NCBI GenBank assembly: GCA_026713405.1
Contig: JAPOON010000423.1
Location: 1-6,757 of the forward strand
Origin: Gammaproteobacteria bacterium
Lineage (GTDB): Bacteria > Pseudomonadota > Gammaproteobacteria > Pseudomonadales > Azotimanducaceae_A
DNA: 6,757 bases
Direction of reading: 5' to 3'
Shown: one piece after another, positions 5,068 through 6,757 of the stretch
Layout: each line of letters starts with the position of its first letter
Numbering within the stretch: the first letter of the stretch is position 1
The notes under the pieces: generated by a model
Told to the model about the DNA's origin: nothing
Databases searched by the model: none
Seen by the model: the letters and a program-made list of their open reading frames with translations, nothing else
Made by a program: the position numbers and the translations under genes

Positions 5068-6757
5068 ATGGAACGAGCGCCGAGTGTGGTGGAACCGGCC
5101 ACCAGCGGGACTCGCGAGGGGGCTGGACAATCCGGGTCGGGGCGACAGGGAGGCAACTTCAACGGCCGCCGTGTATCGGAGCGGGCTGCATCAGCGAACT
5201 GCGCTACGGGCGTAGGGGAACACGGGCAGTCGGGGACTGCCCCCAATGCTGACAGAAGAGACCGAAGCCTTCGTTCGCGTCTGGTCCAGTTTATTCGAAC
5301 GGCGGTTCGCAAACTGCGTACGTTCGCCGAGTCTGGCAGGGTTGAGACTGGGGTACCGCAGCGTCGACCGCATAACCAGGCGGGCGAAACCCGTCCTTTG
5401 CGCGAGATGCCCGCCCCCCTTCGGAATTCGCCGGATTCTCCGCCAGCTGCGATCGACGTTTCATCAGCCTCTCGCCCGGCCATGGGGGGGGTGGAGGGTC
5501 AGTTGGGCGAAAGCCCGGCCCTGCAGGAATTCCTGCGCATCAATCAGGCTACCCCGGACAATCCCCAGGCCCTGCAGGCGGAACTCGAGGCTCTCGTGGA
5601 CGAGTTGTCGTCGACGGGCGAAGAAGACGACGACCACATTGACCGGATGAGCGCGGATCGACCGTCAGAACCGTCGTGGCGAAGGGAGGCGGCGAAGGGC
5701 GCGAGAACCTCGCCCGTATACGAGCGGGTCGGGCCAGCCGGCTCACCATCGCCGGAAATGCAGGAACGATTGACGGGAGCCACGACTGGTTTGACGGACG
5801 AGGAAGTCGACTGGCATTCGTTTGCCACGCCGCCGCGGTCTTCAAGCGGCCTCCACAAGGCTGTGCTGGACGCGAATCGTGAGTTGCGTTTGCTTCAACA
5901 AGCCAGTGAGCAAAGCTTGGGTACAGTGGACCGAAACGACACGCAGGCTTCTTCGAGCGTTGCCCTGAGCACGCTACGAACTCAGAGACTGACAAAGCTC
6001 CGCAATGCCGCAGGCTGGATCGAGGCGGATGGTGAACGCGATCGTGAGACGGTGGATTTGCTGAAACGGTTCTATCTTGACACGTTGGACGAGGCGGGGA
6101 TGCGCCGCATGGCCGATCATCTATCCGCGAACCGGGTTATCGCGGCCAAGATCGAGAATTTGGCGGCTACTATCAAGAGAAAATCCCAGGTCCTCGATCA
6201 ACTCCTTGAGGAAAACGATGGCACTTCCGGGGCGGGTCGGCGGCTTGCGCAGGCGTTGCGGGTTCGATTCGAGGAGCGTGTCGAGGAATTGTGGCAGTTG
6301 CATCTGCTGGGAGCATGGGTAGGCGTTCAATCGGAACGTGACTGCCTGTTCCGGTCGCCCTGGCTGGACGCGTCGAACGGGGCGTTGCCAAGTCCGGAGA
6401 ACGAACAGCCGAAACCGGCTACACGAAGCGGGCCTTCGGACCAAGCATCCGGCTCTGATGGCGAAACCTTGCCCAAGTCAGTCGATGCAGTGCGTGACGC
6501 CACGATGCGCGACACGAGTTCCCTTGAGTCAGCCAAATCGCGGGCCGCCCAGCCGTTGGGCAGTGTCAGTTCCAGGGACGGCCCGCCCGCGCCACCCGAA
6601 GCAGTCAGCGAAACCACGGTGCGGGCATCGCCGCCGGCGGACACGGGTGGCGGCGCGGTATCGAGTGACGACTCACAGGATTCGCCAGAGCTTGCAAACG
6701 GTTTTAGTGAATACGACATCGCCCTGTACCGTGCGCTGGAACTGCTGAACAAGTCCA
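5068..6757 (+). CDS. Large unrecognised protein, disordered and helical segments, 3' partial
   Basis: At least 563 residues; the frame has no stop from 4954 to the right edge. I recognise no family. Residues 1-65 are Gly/Ser/Arg-rich and disordered-looking. A basic helix follows (68-90, RSRLVQFIRTAVRKLRTF), then Pro/Ser-rich linker, a short helical stretch (150-180) ending in the acidic run GEEDDD, and more linker. A long helical, partly coiled-coil-like region spans about 262-425 (e.g. VDLLKRFYLDTLDE, VEELWQLHLLGAWVG), then a Ser/Pro/Asp-rich tail (432-543). A new ordered segment (EYDIALYRALELLN) starts at the window's end. No signal peptide or clear membrane span; two Cys. By hand count about 20 of some 60 Arg codons are CGA/AGA/AGG, roughly three times the share in the CoA-transferase gene, which suggests different ancestry or low expression. 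Start from AGGAGG; ATG 5026 is the alternative. Could be an effector, a scaffold or a surface-associated protein, all speculative. Confidence 0.75.
   Translation, partial: MERAPSVVEPATSGTREGAGQSGSGRQGGNFNGRRVSERAASANCATGVGEHGQSGTAPNADRRDRSLRSRLVQFIRTAVRKLRTFAESGRVETGVPQRRPHNQAGETRPLREMPAPLRNSPDSPPAAIDVSSASRPAMGGVEGQLGESPALQEFLRINQATPDNPQALQAELEALVDELSSTGEEDDDHIDRMSADRPSEPSWRREAAKGARTSPVYERVGPAGSPSPEMQERLTGATTGLTDEEVDWHSFATPPRSSSGLHKAVLDANRELRLLQQASEQSLGTVDRNDTQASSSVALSTLRTQRLTKLRNAAGWIEADGERDRETVDLLKRFYLDTLDEAGMRRMADHLSANRVIAAKIENLAATIKRKSQVLDQLLEENDGTSGAGRRLAQALRVRFEERVEELWQLHLLGAWVGVQSERDCLFRSPWLDASNGALPSPENEQPKPATRSGPSDQASGSDGETLPKSVDAVRDATMRDTSSLESAKSRAAQPLGSVSSRDGPPAPPEAVSETTVRASPPADTGGGAVSSDDSQDSPELANGFSEYDIALYRALELLNKS
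5224..5242. repeat. Perfect 8-bp inverted repeat inside the long right-hand gene
   Basis: gggcagtc (5224-5231) and gactgccc (5235-5242) are exact reverse complements with a ggg loop. No T-run follows, so it is not an intrinsic terminator. It lies in the disordered N-terminal coding part, about 155 bases after the start codon, and might shape the mRNA or be a relic of a palindromic element. Confidence 0.5.

Noticed and set aside
5000..5215. 71-codon ORF starting with GTG in a GTGA overlap with the small ORF
   Set aside because: The overlap looks like coupling, but the frame lies within the long gene that has AGGAGG and ATG at 5068. The product is Arg/Trp-rich with no family, so it is probably chance.
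4887..5483. Minus-strand open frame of about 198 codons
   Set aside because: Antisense to the long plus-strand frame, no Shine-Dalgarno recognised, Arg/Pro/Ser-rich shadow composition.

Overview
This is a GC-rich stretch (about 60-65% G+C by eye) of bacterial DNA with tightly packed, partly overlapping genes. The protein families (a tandem CaiB/BaiF CoA-transferase, MmgE/PrpD, a spinster-like MFS carrier, YbjQ) suggest a catabolically versatile, probably proteobacterial organism. No rRNA, tRNA or phylogenetic marker is present, so the lineage cannot be fixed. Both ends cut through open reading frames, so the window reads like a fragment or short contig.

Left part, + strand (1-3577): a 5'-truncated tandem class III CoA-transferase is followed, with a 10-nt overlap, by an MmgE/PrpD-family enzyme that starts at TTG. 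The two are almost certainly one transcript. Together they suggest thioesterification of an organic acid plus a dehydration, epimerisation or decarboxylation step on a polycarboxylate-like substrate. The substrate is not identifiable. The window's first 76 bases hold a 45-bp-period tandem repeat, with a hairpin in each copy, inside the CoA-transferase reading frame. The N-terminal transferase domain has lost the catalytic Asp; the C-terminal domain keeps it.

Middle part, - strand (3541-4754): a YbjQ/UPF0145 gene and an MFS gene share an ATGA stop/start. The MFS gene is damaged in two ways. It lacks transmembrane helices 3-6 and most of 7 through an in-frame internal deletion. It also appears to be frameshifted in a G run near its 3' end, which makes it run into the end of the MmgE/PrpD gene. 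It is most likely a decaying transporter that may once have served the neighbouring catabolic genes.

Right part, + strand (4755-6757): a small tentative ORF with a hydrophobic N-terminus is followed by a frame that is open from 4954 to the right edge without a stop. It has a strong Shine-Dalgarno and ATG at 5068 and encodes at least 563 residues. I recognise no family in it. It alternates long Ser/Pro/Gly/acidic disordered-looking segments with helical, coiled-coil-like segments, and uses many more CGA/AGA/AGG arginine codons than the left-hand genes. It is the most novel-looking item in the window.
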